From the NCBI GenBank assembly GCA_020744225.1, contig JAGMWG010000008.1, positions 1,550,001 to 1,614,000 on the forward strand: a stretch of DNA of 64,000 nucleotides, given 5' to 3'. Position numbers and translations under genes: made by a program. Origin of the DNA: Paraphoma chrysanthemicola (taxonomy: Eukaryota > Ascomycota > Dothideomycetes > Pleosporales > Phaeosphaeriaceae). Within the stretch, counting starts at the first letter, position 1; each line of letters begins with the position of its first letter. Below are positions 1 to 11,637 of the stretch, piece by piece. The notes under the pieces were generated by a model. It did not search any database. It was not told where the DNA came from and worked only from the letters and a program-made list of their open reading frames with translations.

Positions 1-1135
1 TATATTTCTGAGGTGCGGGAGTAGTTGAGTGTGTAGTTGTACGGCGCAGACTGTTGGTTGCGTGAGTTCGGGGCGCAAGTCGTGGATCGGAAGGAAGATG
101 TTCGGAGTCGAGGCGGCGGTCTCGATGTCAACTTGCAGGGATCGGGCAGGCGAAGCGAGTTGACACGTGCTTTTACGTCACGTGCACTCCCCTCCCAGGC
201 TATCCCATCCTAATCGGCTTATTTACTTGATATAATAGTTGATTATCTGACTCCAAAAGTCTCAACTGATACATTGATTCGGCAGGTCGTCGCGCTGGAG
301 CGTTCTAATCCGAAGCGTTATGTTACATTTCTTCTCAAACAATCAACCCTGCATTCGACAACAGTGAGCTGATCCACCTGAGCACTGTGCATTTCAAACT
401 TTGTCTAGTTTCTGAAGGCTTTAGAAAGGAAGTCCCAATGCAGATGTGACTCATGATCAATCCCTACTAGAGAGCTCTCAGGACTTGTTTTCGTTCATCC
501 TTGCGCAGAGGACAAGAAAGCCTAGAACGGTTAGGAGAGCACTTCATGTCGAGGCAGATTTTCTAAGCAAGCAAGATGCTCCACATTAAGTAACTGCTAT
601 ATCAAGATAGAATAACACGTCGCATAGCAAGTTTACAAGGTTCTATCGTTAATCCTGCAGCGATCAACACAGTGGACCGTCATCATAACGAGAAAACACA
701 GCTAAACCGGTTACTGAACTACACTGCCAATCCTCACCTATCTCACTGTATTCCTAGCGTCCCAAGTTCATGCAAAACATCACATCGAACGCCTTGCCAA
801 GGTGCGGGGAAACATGCAATGTGGAGTGCTTGTCCAAGATCCATTCAACATTACTTCCCACCGAGAAAAAACTACCTATCCTTCCACCAACCAGATGGTG
901 GAATACCTCAGAGAAACTTTCTAGCCCCATGCTAACGTACACCAAACCGTCATATTCCCGCAATATATACATGTCTAAGGAGTGTTTTCATGAGTAACAT
1001 GCCATCGTTAATGAGTGTCATAAGTAGATCCTTCCGCGAACTTTCCTTCATTATTATGGCTTAAGCCCTTTCAACCCGCAGTGATGTAATGCAAAGGAAG
1101 AACGCTAAGCGCAAAGTGGCCAGATGCCGATATGC
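1..1135. other. Gene-free stretch at left edge
   Basis: I see no convincing gene here. The open frames near 670-1000 lie on opposite strands over one another, have no recognisable domain and are under 90 codons. The last part is probably the 3' untranslated region of the wall-protein gene that ends at 1136. Confidence 0.5.
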
Positions 1136-2101
1136 TTAGAGGACGTATGCGAATAGACCAAGGAAGCCAGCGGCAAGACCGACAGTACCAGCAACGTGGC
1201 CAGTGGCGGCAGCGCCAGTGAACTGGGACACGGACGGGCGGGTAGTGTTGCCAGTGAGGTTGGAGCTGGGGGTAGGTCTGGTGATGGGTGCCTGGGGCTG
1301 GCCATCGCTGATCTGGGAGACGACAGGGCCAGTTGGGCGAGGGGCCTGGGGCTGACCGTCGCTAATTTGAGAGACGACAGGGGCGGATGGGCGAGGAGTA
1401 GGGGCTTGGGGCTGTCCGTCCGAGATCTGGGAGACAACGGGGCCGGGAGTGGGCCTGGGGGTGGGTGCCTGTGGCTGGCCATCAGAGATCTGGGACACGA
1501 CAGGGCGAGGGCTGGAAGCCTGGGGTTGACCATCTGAGATCTGGGACACAACAGGTCTGGGGCTGGTTGCCTGGGGTTGACCATCAGAAATCTGGGAAAC
1601 AGCAGCTGATGCGCCACCTCGGTTCACGGCGGTGATATAGATGGGAATGCACTGTGCGCCGGTGCTTTGGCTGTACAGGTTGTAGAAGGTTCCCGATAGG
1701 CATTGGTACCAGATGGCAGTGCTGCCGAGCGCGAGCGAACCGTTGCCACACAGAGAGAAGCCCGAGGTTTCCCGAGCACCAGCCTGGACTGGAGCATCGA
1801 ACTGGAACCTGGTAGATGTCAGTAAAATTCACAAGCTATTATTGATGAGAAAGTCTTTGACTTACTGGTAGTTGCTCGCGATATAACCAGTGCGACCAGC
1901 TTGATCCTTCAAGATACCGCCATTGAGTGAGAGTGTCAATGCGCCAGCCAATTGCCTTGACTCGAGGTCACGCTTCCTGGACGAGGTTACATTGACAGTC
2001 TGGATGTTGAAGGTACCAGAGGTAGATGCCTGGCAGCCAGCTGGGGGTGAGGATTGAGCCAAAGCCGTGGCGGCGAAGGCGAGGACTGCGAATGACTTCA
2101 T
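1136..2101 (-). CDS. PIR-repeat cell wall protein with GPI-like tail
   Basis: Two exons, 1866-2101 and 1136-1808, joined across a 57-base intron (GTAAGT...TTTACTGACAT...CCAG); product 302 residues. Residues 1-16 look like a signal peptide and a Lys-Arg site (43-44) is a likely Kex2 cut. Residues 23-132 match the four-cysteine domain of yeast Pir proteins, including FQFD, WYQCLSGTFYNLY and cysteines at 23, 99, 115 and 132. Residues 149-257 hold six copies of VSQISDGQPQA, the Pir repeat whose Gln forms the ester link to beta-1,3-glucan in the known family. The last 20 residues are hydrophobic after small residues, which suggests a GPI-anchor signal. Yeast Pir proteins place the repeats before the Cys domain; here the order is reversed. 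The protein is probably secreted and held in the wall. The fold assignment is strong; the anchoring is inferred. Confidence 0.88.
1274..1600 (-). repeat. Six Pir-type repeats
   Basis: Six tandem units of 16-21 codons, each opening with VSQISDGQPQA and followed by a variable linker rich in Pro, Thr and Ser. The core is identical in all six, while linkers differ in length. This pattern suggests selection on the core or recent unit duplication. Confidence 0.9.
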
Positions 2102-4336
2102 TTTCAGAAGATCGGTCGAACTGTTGAGGTGCTTAACGGATGTGGATGTGCTGACAGCGAGGGTTAAGTAACGAAGGGTGGACTGATGAACGAGGTATCA
2201 GTCTTTTCAATGGACAGTTGCTTCGATCGTTGACAATACTAGTAACCACGACAACGAAAAGTGTCAGACAGAGGAGATGATAGAAAGTGGAAGGTAAGAC
2301 AGCTAAATACCAACACCCAGCCCATGGGTTAGTTCATCACCCTACCTCATCGAACATGCTCCCGCGGATCGGAGATGGACAAAGGGTGGAGTAGCGAAGC
2401 GCTGAGCACCAGCCAAGCCAGAGTTGATCAACTCCACGCGTCAATGCAAATCCGTCACCTGCCTAGCCTGACGCTTCTCGCTACAGAAGTCGAGGCTGGA
2501 TGGCGGCGGGCGTGAGCGCAGCTGCGTTTAGAACAGCCATTTGTGAGCCGTACAAGTCTCATTGGACAATTCATTGACCCGACCCCTCCTTCCTTTAGCC
2601 CCACACTTCTGGATCGCGCAAGAAGAAACACTATTTCCCGCCTCTTGCCAGCTGGTAGCCATTGTACCAGTTCAGCCATCTTCATATCTAAGCTGAGATC
2701 TGTTCATCCATGTGCCTTGAGCTGCTCACTGACGTTCGTGCTTGATATGCGGCATCATTGACGTCGTACATGTATCACAACATGTACCAGATGTGCAAGC
2801 CTTGCCTCCGTTGCTGTGCTGACCCGCGGCACGCAGAGTCTAAGACACCGAAGCACTGTCGCAAGTGCGGGCACCGGGCCCATCATTCCCCAGTTGCAAC
2901 TAGCGCTCGCCTTAGGGTAATGTATGCAGGATAGATGGCTGTCTCTTGCGTTCGGCGGGCAACGCCGGATGGCCAGTTTTCCATGCTGCTAGTGTGCGAT
3001 TCGTCGCAAATCGTGTTGAATCTGCAGGTAGTCTATGGTGAGGAAGTAGTTCGCCCAAAATGACTATTGAAATGGCAAGGATGAGCAAAGCGGCACTGAT
3101 GTTGGGTTAAGAGGTGTCCAGTGATGTCAAGACTGAGTCCCGATTAGGTACGGGTGCTTGTCTAGCTTAGCGCAAATCTGTGGGGAAATGTGGCTACCGG
3201 TTCAGCCGCCAGTCAACTGTCCGCGATATGACCGTTCGTTGGGAGAGCCTGTCGTGAGGGTCAAGAGGCTGGCACGGGTGGCTGCTATCGATAAACAATT
3301 GCATGTACAGGCTGTCAAGTAAATCGAGTGCTTGTAGCGAATGTGTCGCATGGCTGGCGCCTGATGGCCGGGGTATGCTGCCGTTGATCGTGAGATCGAC
3401 CGTTCAAGTCGCATGTAAGATGGTTGGATAGTGGTGCCGACGACGCGCGGATCAAACTGTTTAGTTAAGCATGACGTATGTCAGTGCGCCAACCTCACCT
3501 GCCCCATCCGTCCAGCCGCTCTTGTATCGCGCCTTCATTGGACTGTCCTTACAAATTCTCTCGTTGCTATAGTTGCTGAGTTTTAGAAGCTGACCGTTTT
3601 CAACCTGAAAGATTTGATTCTGACGAGCGAGACACAAATTCACAAGGGAGACAGCTTCACTGCTGGAATGCTATTGGACCGAGAAGGTAGCGCATCGACT
3701 GACGGTATGAACATATACATTCACAAACAATAGTTCAATTGCATCGTGCCCCGCTCCCACAATGGAGGGAAGCCGAAACCTTGGAGGGCTCTTGGTGTTG
3801 ATGAAAACACGGTTCGGCGATCGCGAACATGTGGTAAAGCGCTTTCGATAGCGTGATAATGACGTGCATCCCGGATATCGGACACTGCAGGGACTGGATT
3901 GTCTACGGGTATCGGGACATGGTACTGGGTGCCGGGAAATATAGCTGTGATCACCGCATGGCGTAAGACACAATGCCGGTTCGACTTGACCCGGTGCGGA
4001 AGAATCTTAACATAACAGCAAGTACTACCCAAGGTGAAAGCGTCACGACCTAAAACACGTTTGCTTACAGTCACTCACATCCGGATTATCGGAATGCCGA
4101 CGAGACTAAATCTCAGGGACTGGCACACATCAATTCACTGCATGATCGAGTTTACACCCTCAGACGACACTTCTTCGTTCCGAAAGAAGGTGTACATGTT
4201 GCGCGTTCATCATGTTCAGTACCACAAAATACAGTCGACGTAAAATGTTTGAATTTCTTTCAATCTCTAGCGGGATCAAATTGGTATCATTGTCATTACT
4301 ACTCCGCTCCAAAAGTCCTTTCCAATGTCGATCTCT
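2102..4336. other. Long intergenic stretch
   Basis: This holds the promoter of the PIR gene at its left end. Frames of 60-117 codons occur on both strands (for example 3671-4074, minus) but overlap one another, show no domain and lack start context. I see no supported gene or repeat. Confidence 0.45.
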
Positions 4337-4603
4337 CTAGGACTTCCATTCTCCAGCCCTCTTCACTCCTCCCGCAACGTCGTTGGATCCCTTCTCAATC
4401 CCATTTGTCACGTCCGTCAGACCCTTGGCGACAGGCCTTCCAGCACTGCCAGTTGCTCCCTCAAGAGTCTCTCCAACACCTCGACCAAGAGCACCGACGA
4501 CTCCTCCGACTGTGTTTGTAAGGCCTCCAACAGTGTTGCCGACGGTCGATGTAACGAATTTTGCGCCCGCAGTCGCGCCCGATTCTTGTTGTCCGATTGG
4601 CAT
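4337..4603 (-). CDS. Small Gly/Ala/Val-rich protein
   Basis: An 88-residue product if translation starts at the Met at 4603 (MPIGQQESG). The frame stays open upstream to 4786, but that extension is rich in Cys, His and Thr, unlike the rest, and is probably 5' leader. Residues 10-70 are a periodic run of Gly-Ala-Val-Thr with phrases such as TVGNTVGGLTNTVGGVVGALGRGV, split here only for its GxxxG-like spacing. The C-terminus is hydrophilic. The spacing allows an amphipathic or membrane-associated helix. Similar small proteins are common in filamentous ascomycetes, but I know no function. It is a single exon. Confidence 0.55.
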   Translation of the reverse strand: MPIGQQESGATAGAKFVTSTVGNTVGGLTNTVGGVVGALGRGVGETLEGATGSAGRPVAKGLTDVTNGIEKGSNDVAGGVKRAGEWKS

Positions 4604-5689
4604 GGTGATGGTATGGTAGGTAGGTGTTTGAGAGGTATGTAAAATTTTGTTACAGCGCTTGGAAGGTGCGGTATGTTTGTTGGTAGTGTCCTGTTCACAA
4701 CACTTTGAGGTCGTTATATGTTGCGTTGCTGAGCTGTATGACGTCACCCCTGTCTGGTGTACGTGGCTGTGATCCCGTGTGGCCATGTTGCCATCCTCAA
4801 CTTCAGGTTTGCATCCCTGACTCTATCAAAGTCGGTCCTAATGGACAGCAAATCAACTCGACGTCTTTGAGATCCGTGGTGAGCTGGAAGGTCTACTGGT
4901 TGCGCAACTCTGCTTGGCTGAGGCAATGGGTCTCATATCGCGAAGATTGTGTGGAAGCAGCACGCTGGAGGGCCACGCCATAGCCATGGCATTCTTCCAT
5001 CGCAACCATGCTTCGATCCAGTAGATCTGATCTGATCTCACAGATCTGTCGGCATGGAGGGTGTTTAGATTTGCGAGACTTGGCGATCGCCCTCTCCCTG
5101 CTCGGATCAATCATGCTCGACACCCATTGCGTCTTCACGAACTGCGACATGTCTTGAACCTTTCACTTTATCCAAGACTACCTTCTTTTCTGCTTACACA
5201 ACACCACAAACTTCGTGCTCTAGGCTTTCAACGTTCGCAGCCCACGGACTGCTAGTGTTGCGCTTACGCACGTTTGGCGGTCGGTGGTCGGAACTTGCCC
5301 GCCAACAAGCGTCGGTGGCCTGAGGACGCGAGCGCAACTCCGCTGAAATGGCTCGTCCTTCATTGGTCAGCTTCTCACAAAGACATCTATCCATCGGTCG
5401 CGGTCGGGAAGACCTTCGCGGCGCACTATCGTGGCTTGCGGCCGAAGAACTTACATAAATGCAGGCGTGGAGTCTAAAAGTGGTTTCCTGCTGTGATCGT
5501 ACATGACTCGAGACTGCTTGACAATACATATCCAGCCCTCCATCAACTATCAATACCGCCAGAATCCCAAACAAATCCACGCTTGAATTCCGACGGTGAC
5601 ATCAGGCCAGCATCTCGAGCTCTACCTTGCAGACTCCAGCAACCTTTCAACACTTCCGACCGCTTCCCCAAACCCCACAGAACACCGGA
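4604..5689. other. Intergenic stretch
   Basis: Shared upstream region of the divergent genes at 4337-4603 (minus) and 5690-6199 (plus). Frames of 60-128 codons overlap on both strands and none shows a domain. No supported gene. Confidence 0.45.
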
Positions 5690-6199
5690 ATGACTTCACT
5701 CTTCCCACACACGGCCTACGCCGAAGACCAACCAAGCGGCTCAGCCATCCTCTATCTGCACGTGATGCGTGCATCAGCGATGTCCTTCTCCTTCATATCA
5801 CTCTTCCGCTTCCCGATTTCTCTGCTCAATGCACGCTACCGGAACCTCCCAATCGACATGCGCGCCATAACCGCACGTACACTCCAATCATCAGGTCGCG
5901 CACTCGTCATTGGATCAGCGGCCGGCGCACTGATGACTTGGGGAAGGATGCGAGGAAAGGAAGAGATCGAGTACCAAGACCGCGCTTGGAGAATACTAGA
6001 GAACAAGGGTGAAGTAAAGACGGATTGGGCGGTGTTGGGAGGAGCTGGTGCGGGTGCTTTTGCGGGATTGCTGGCAGCGAGGAGAGGTGTAGTTCCGCTG
6101 AGTGCGGGTAGTGCTGCACTCGGTGGCATGGGGGCGGGCGCTGGCGTCGGCATACCGTTTATGATTGCTACATTCGCGACGGGGCGGAAACCGAGTTGA
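5690..6199 (+). CDS. Small fungal membrane protein (DUF1757-like)
   Basis: Single exon of 169 residues, started at ATG 5690 (MTSLFPHTAY). The frame is open upstream to 5627, but those 21 residues look like leader. There are several hydrophobic segments: about residues 25-45, a second around the AGALMTWG phrase near 73-80, and two Gly/Ala-rich segments in the C-terminal third (GAGAGAFAGLLAARR and a GGMGAGAGVGIPF run). A charged region with KEEIEYQ lies between them. The layout resembles the fungal DUF1757 family of about 150-170 residues, whose role is unknown. The family name is from memory and not certain; the multi-pass membrane topology is the safer statement. Confidence 0.65.
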   Translation: MTSLFPHTAYAEDQPSGSAILYLHVMRASAMSFSFISLFRFPISLLNARYRNLPIDMRAITARTLQSSGRALVIGSAAGALMTWGRMRGKEEIEYQDRAWRILENKGEVKTDWAVLGGAGAGAFAGLLAARRGVVPLSAGSAALGGMGAGAGVGIPFMIATFATGRKPS

Positions 6200-8574
6200 G
6201 GTGGTTGAGAAGGTAGGAAGAGATGACTTGTAGACAGATGGTGCTCGAAGGAAGAATGCTTGTGTTACTTTGGGGGCAGTTAGTGTACTGCTAATGAGGA
6301 TTTCTCGTCGAGAACAATGTATATACGCAGAACAACCTGTATTCTGAATCAAGCTCAATCCTTTGTATCATTGCCGGCCGCTACAATTTCAAGCAACAAC
6401 AACTATGTGTCAAGAAGTGAAGAAGATCAACTGGTGTCCAACACCGCGTCGCTGTTGTCATATGCGATCGGAAAACATAATTGAAAGTGTGCTTGTCTTA
6501 ATTGAGCGTAACTTTTTCATAGCTTCGCCTAGATATGCGCATCTACTATGGCTCTACTACAAGTCTCCTAGCTTTAGCTATGTGTGACTTATAACAATGC
6601 CGACTATTGCATGTATCTAGATTTTAAAGAGTCGACAGCTTCGCGAAGTTCGTGTTACCATTCATGACTTGTCGGCGCAAGTTACCATTCTAATTCGGCC
6701 GTCACAACTGGCTAGAATGATGCAAATGCCCTCTCGAATCACTCACTTGAAAGAATATGTCCCGTTTGCCTCTATTCGCTTGCTTTGTAGATAGGCAGCA
6801 TCCATACTTATGGCTTGAAGTCGCAGGTGAAATGCGACATCGCCCAATATGGTGGAAGTACTCAGACTGATAGAATGCGAACCTAAGGCGAAGCTTGAAT
6901 AACTAATCGCATGGAACACGCTGTCGTCGACTACGTCTCTGACAACGTTGATGTTTGGCTTTCGTCACTTCCGGCATATTATATCGTGATACTGAGCGAT
7001 AAACTGAAGGCCATTCCTTCCACAGCCTAGGTCCATGGTTGCTGCGCCATGGCTAGCTCCAACAATGCTTAGTCGTGCACCCTGGTTAGATCTGTTCTTA
7101 TAAGAATTTGTGATAGGTATATGGGACTACCAACCAATCACATCTAGCCCTGGACAGCTCTCAGGACAGCCGAGCAAATGATTTTCTATCGGCCGTTGTA
7201 GGTCTTCAGCCAATGTATCTCGCCTTTCGACAATGGCCACCACTCAAACTATTGGTATCTTCGTGAAAGAACGGTTTTTCAGGCTATTCGAAGCGAAGAG
7301 TGGAGTCGATGGAATGTTACTTGAGCTGCCATTGACAGGGATGGATGAGTCAAGCAACGCCAACCACAACTAAGCTCGATTGCGTCCGTGTAGTATGGCC
7401 CCTGTCGTAGCCTGAACATGCTTGTGACAATGCTGATAATGGCCTTGAACGATGACAGCGGAACTAGACATTAGTCTCGCGACTCCTAGTCTGTGGAAGG
7501 CAGTTGGCTTTAGCGGCTTGGCGCCTGACATTGATGTAGTCGTTCCTCCACACTCCAAACTGACACCACAACAACATATGAAATAGTCATCTCGATGTCG
7601 CTCGGCTAACACGCAAACCATTGATGTCTCTCGCATCCAGCTCGAATACGAAGCAAGGCTGCTGCACAGTGACAACGTCGCATGGCAGAGTATTATTTCG
7701 GCTCGAAGCGCCTCATGCTGCCAATGCGCATGCCGCTGATGTACAGATATTGTTCAAGCTTTCTCTTTTCAGCTCCATCGAGTTCAGTCTGCAGATCAAT
7801 TTCATGAACCGGACCAATCGGGTGTACCTTCTCCCGTTTATGGCACCAGGTACTGGGTTTTAGAACCGAGTACGGGATAGACTTGGACTCGGGGACCTTG
7901 CAGGATCGTTCAACATCCGCAAGCCACGTGCCCTGAGCGTCCGGAGCCAGGTTACACACGGCGTGGTGTGTGCAGCTGCCGCTGTGGGAGCGGCGTTGTT
8001 GGGGCGGCGGTCTGTCAATAGCCGAGATGAGGTTTGTGGGACACAACTCGAGACATCGGAGAAACCGCTCCAGTCCACGACAAGAAGGTGAGTACGTACG
8101 CAACAGAGCCCGCGAAACTTTCTTAATATCTTCGCACAAGAAATACCGCAGTATTGGAGGGACCGCGTCCGCGATTACCGAATGTGCGGGGTGATAGTAC
8201 GCTGCGCCGAAACTGTGGGGAAAGCTTACCACGATGTTAACGACAGGGGCTAAAGGCAAAGCAACGCATTCGCATTCGGGCTTCTGGTAGGTCAGACTGG
8301 CTTCAATGGTCACAGCTGGGAGTTTTGACCGTGCAGAGCCATAATCCCGGTACCCGTTTCAGTACAAGCTCCGCCGATCCCTGCGTGGCAACTGGCATGA
8401 TGGTTCATGTTCTCGACTTGCGCAGCGAAGCCAGATTAATTTCTCCTTGCGGCCGGACTAAAAGGACCCCTCCTTCTCTGTAGGGTTCAAATACAATTTC
8501 CTGGCACCGCGAAATCCCTTGCTACTATACCATGCCCTCTGGCCTCACATCAACATCAAGTCTTTCAGCACGCA
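6200..8574. other. Long intergenic stretch upstream of GH45 gene
   Basis: About 2.4 kb with no supported gene. The longest frame, 7693-8313 on the minus strand (206 codons), is rich in Cys, Arg and Pro with no domain, and I did not accept it. A TATA-like AAATACAATT stands near 8490, before the GH45 start. Confidence 0.4.
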
Positions 8575-9500
8575 ATGACGCCCCACTACCTTCGCAACCT
8601 CCCCCTCGCTCTTGAGCTCTTCGTGGTCCTTGCACAATGTGCCAATCTCAACTACTCTGGGGAGGCAATCACTACCCGATACTGGGACTGCTGTAAACCA
8701 TCATGTGCATGGACTGGAAAAGCAGACGTCTCAAGACCAGTACTCTCATGCACAGCGGACGACAAGCCTACCGACGTTGCGGCTGGAACTGCTTGCGGCA
8801 CAGGTGGTACGGCCTTCCAATGCTCAAACCAACAACCATGGGCCATAAACGATACTGTTTCCTATGGTTTTGCTGGCGCTTTCATCACACCAGGCCTTAC
8901 AAGCGGCGGTATCGAAGGTGCCTGGTGTTGCGCATGTTATCAGCTTGACTTCACCAGCGATCCACTTCGGGGGAAATCTCTCATCATACAGGCATCCAAC
9001 ACAGCGTACGACATAACCTCGACAAACCGCTTTACGCTTGCGGTGAGCAAACTCGCAATCACATTGAACGTTGTCATGGCTCATGATTCTGCAGATACCG
9101 GGAGGAAATACCACGTCAGGGAATGCATGTGCCCAGCAGTATGGCGTCAGCCAAACTGTCTTCGGACAGAACAACATGGGCGTGAGCAAAAAGGAGGACT
9201 GCCAAAGCCTCCCAGAGCCGCTCAGGGCCGGTTGCACTTGGCGCTTTGATTGGTTTAAAGACGCATCGTTCCCTAGGCAAGTAGTTCCGAGCACCCACAC
9301 GATGGTTTATCCTAACGTGGCACAGTGCGAACTTCAAACGCGTAGTCTGTCCTGCTGAAATCACAAACCGATCGGGATGCACTCGCAAAGACGATAGAGT
9401 GCTAGCAGGTGATGCTGTGGCCTCCGCCCCCAGCCTCGCTTCCTCTTTCTCGAAAACCGCAGTGGTCGCCTCCATACTGCTAGGCGTATTATCGATATAG
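8575..9500 (+). CDS. GH45 endoglucanase-like secreted protein
   Basis: Three exons, 8575-9042, 9095-9276 and 9326-9500, giving 274 residues. A signal peptide covers about 1-24. The GH45 signature TTRYWDCCKPSC holds the catalytic-base Asp at 38; WCCACY, CRFDWFK-like CTWRFDWFK and VVCPAE further mark the family, and the Cys pattern is largely kept. GH45 enzymes cut internal beta-1,4 bonds of cellulose. At the catalytic-acid position (the Asp of FDL in Humicola Cel45A) this protein has Thr154 (FTL), so activity may be altered or lost. Intron 1 is GT-AG (52 bases); intron 2 is GC-AG (49 bases, AG|GCAAGT, branch CTAAC). After the catalytic domain there is a Ser/Ala-rich linker and a hydrophobic C-terminus that suggests a GPI anchor. 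No CBM1 is present. Confidence 0.88.
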
Positions 9501-11637
9501 CAACAATTGACGATGCTGCCAGAACTTTTACGGACAGGAGGCGATCGACATCCCCTTCCGGTTTTGTGTTCCGGGCAAATTCGTCAGATGATGGAGCCGC
9601 CCTGCCCTTGGCCATGCATGGATACCCAGCGTTAAAGCACCTGCATTAGCACGGCTGAATACCGCGTCTAGGAAACTGTGCGGTACCTCGCACAATCCCC
9701 GCAACTATTTGACATCGGAGCGACCGCAATGAACCAGGTTCCGATTTCATGACCGCATTCTTCAATCCCTTCGATTCTGATTCTTGTCGCCTACCGCACA
9801 AGATGAAATGTACTTTACGATGGGTGGTATTCACATAGCAGGTGTTTTATGGCGTTTCTTGGCCATCTTCCGTTGCGCTAGTACTGTTGGAAGCATAGTT
9901 CCTTGCTCCACATTGAGAATCCAACACAGTCACTCATGACACTCGTTTGGTCTGAGAATCAAAACGATCTTGTTCGGGAAGAATGGTTTGGTACCTGTGA
10001 ACTACACCTGTCAGAATGCAGTGGGGTGCGCTGGTGAAACATGTAACGCATGAAGCTGCCAGGAACATCGGACGTCGCGACCTCCGAGCAATCTCGATCC
10101 TATCACCGTACCCACTCCACCACCATCTCAACAATCCTGATCCCACTTCTCATCAAAGTCTCTGATCTTTCTCAGATGCCTTCGTTATTCAAGCAACACT
10201 AACGCCACAAGTGTCGGCGAGCACCGCCCCGCATGAGACGTCCTGGAAGAGAGGTGCCCCGCCGGTCTTGGTCAGTTGCGATCGGCTTCCTTTGCTAGCC
10301 ACCTATTATCTCCACAATGGCGAAGAGTTTCATTTAGGCAAATGAAACCTTGATCTTTGTTTGTCTGGAAGGCCGAAGACCAGCGCCGTGCCAAGGCTAC
10401 TTTAGCCATAACACCCGCGGAAGCGAAGGATAGATATTGCCAGTGGGCCCTCCCAATGGCTCGCGATCTAATTACGAATGACCTTTTACACGATTTGCCC
10501 CTCGGGTCCACGTCACACGAGCGGCAGATGCCAGCTTGCGCAACGGACGTGCGTGCTGAAGCTATGAAGACTACGATCGAGTATGTCGGCTGTATCCATG
10601 GCTTGGAAGTGGCGTGCACGTACGGGCCCATCCTTAATCGTTGACTGGCCGAGATGCGCTTCCTTAACGCATGAACATATCTGACTCGCAATAACTTAAG
10701 TTTCGTACCATAGTGTCACACGCTTGTACTATCATTGGTGCGAATAGGTGTCTTTGATATCGACAAGTAGCCATCGACTATGCTTTAGGTTGCTTAAGCT
10801 TTGCAGCTGGTCAAAGAATAGGGAAAGACTCTCGTACGACTGAAAGCTAGTGGCGGTCTATCTCCACCGATCACAAAGTCTTCCGCCGTCTCGTGCAGAA
10901 TCGTGGAGTCTTTCCGTGGTCGCGACCAAACGCCGCATATTCCTTCCATGTCAATAGAAACCCATCAACTACCACCAACTAAGTCAAATCTCCTCCACTA
11001 ACGCCAGGAACTCGACTAACTAGTTGTGTTTCCAATATTGCTAAACTTTCACCCGACCAATTTTCCACTTTGCAGGCCAAACCTCCGACAAAACTTGCTG
11101 ATGCTGCATATACAATGCGCACACATGCCCCGCGCACCACCACACTGTCAACTGACCATGCAAACCCTTACTTGCCCCTTGTAGCACACTAGCTTCACAC
11201 TTACACGGACACAAAATGACAGATCGGCTTGTTCTGCACCCCGGATCCGAGCATGCGCGTGGGCGGGGCCGCTCTGCGACGTTGCGGAGTCCGGGCCTCC
11301 GTGCCGCGGAAGGCTTGGTAAGGGCAAGCGCTGGTCTAGGTGGCGGGTTCCTGGAATCGAGGGGGCTTGCGTAGGATGGGATGGGGTTGTGGAGCGCTGA
11401 GTGCCGGCAGACTGCGGGTTGGGAAAATCTGGGGAAAGTGGTGGAGATGTGAGGTACCAAGTGCGGTTATGCATGAAGTGCTTCTAGTGCTGAAGGGTAT
11501 GCAGGCCGTTGGTGATATTCTGGATCCTCCGGCATGATGGATTGCTGTTGTCGTGGTAGAGATCTCGAGCACCTCAGGGCGTGTGGTAATAGAGGATACA
11601 AATGGTTGATCAAATTTCTTTCATTCAGTGCTACAAA
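9501..11637. other. Long intergenic stretch
   Basis: About 2.1 kb between the 3' ends of the GH45 gene (plus) and the rhodopsin-like gene (minus). Frames at 10272-10691 and 11041-11474 overlap others and show no domain. Nothing supported. Confidence 0.4.

Noticed and set aside
7693..8313. 206-codon minus-strand frame upstream of the GH45 gene
   Set aside because: Rich in Cys, Arg and Pro, no domain or motif, overlapped by several frames on both strands, and codon use not gene-like.
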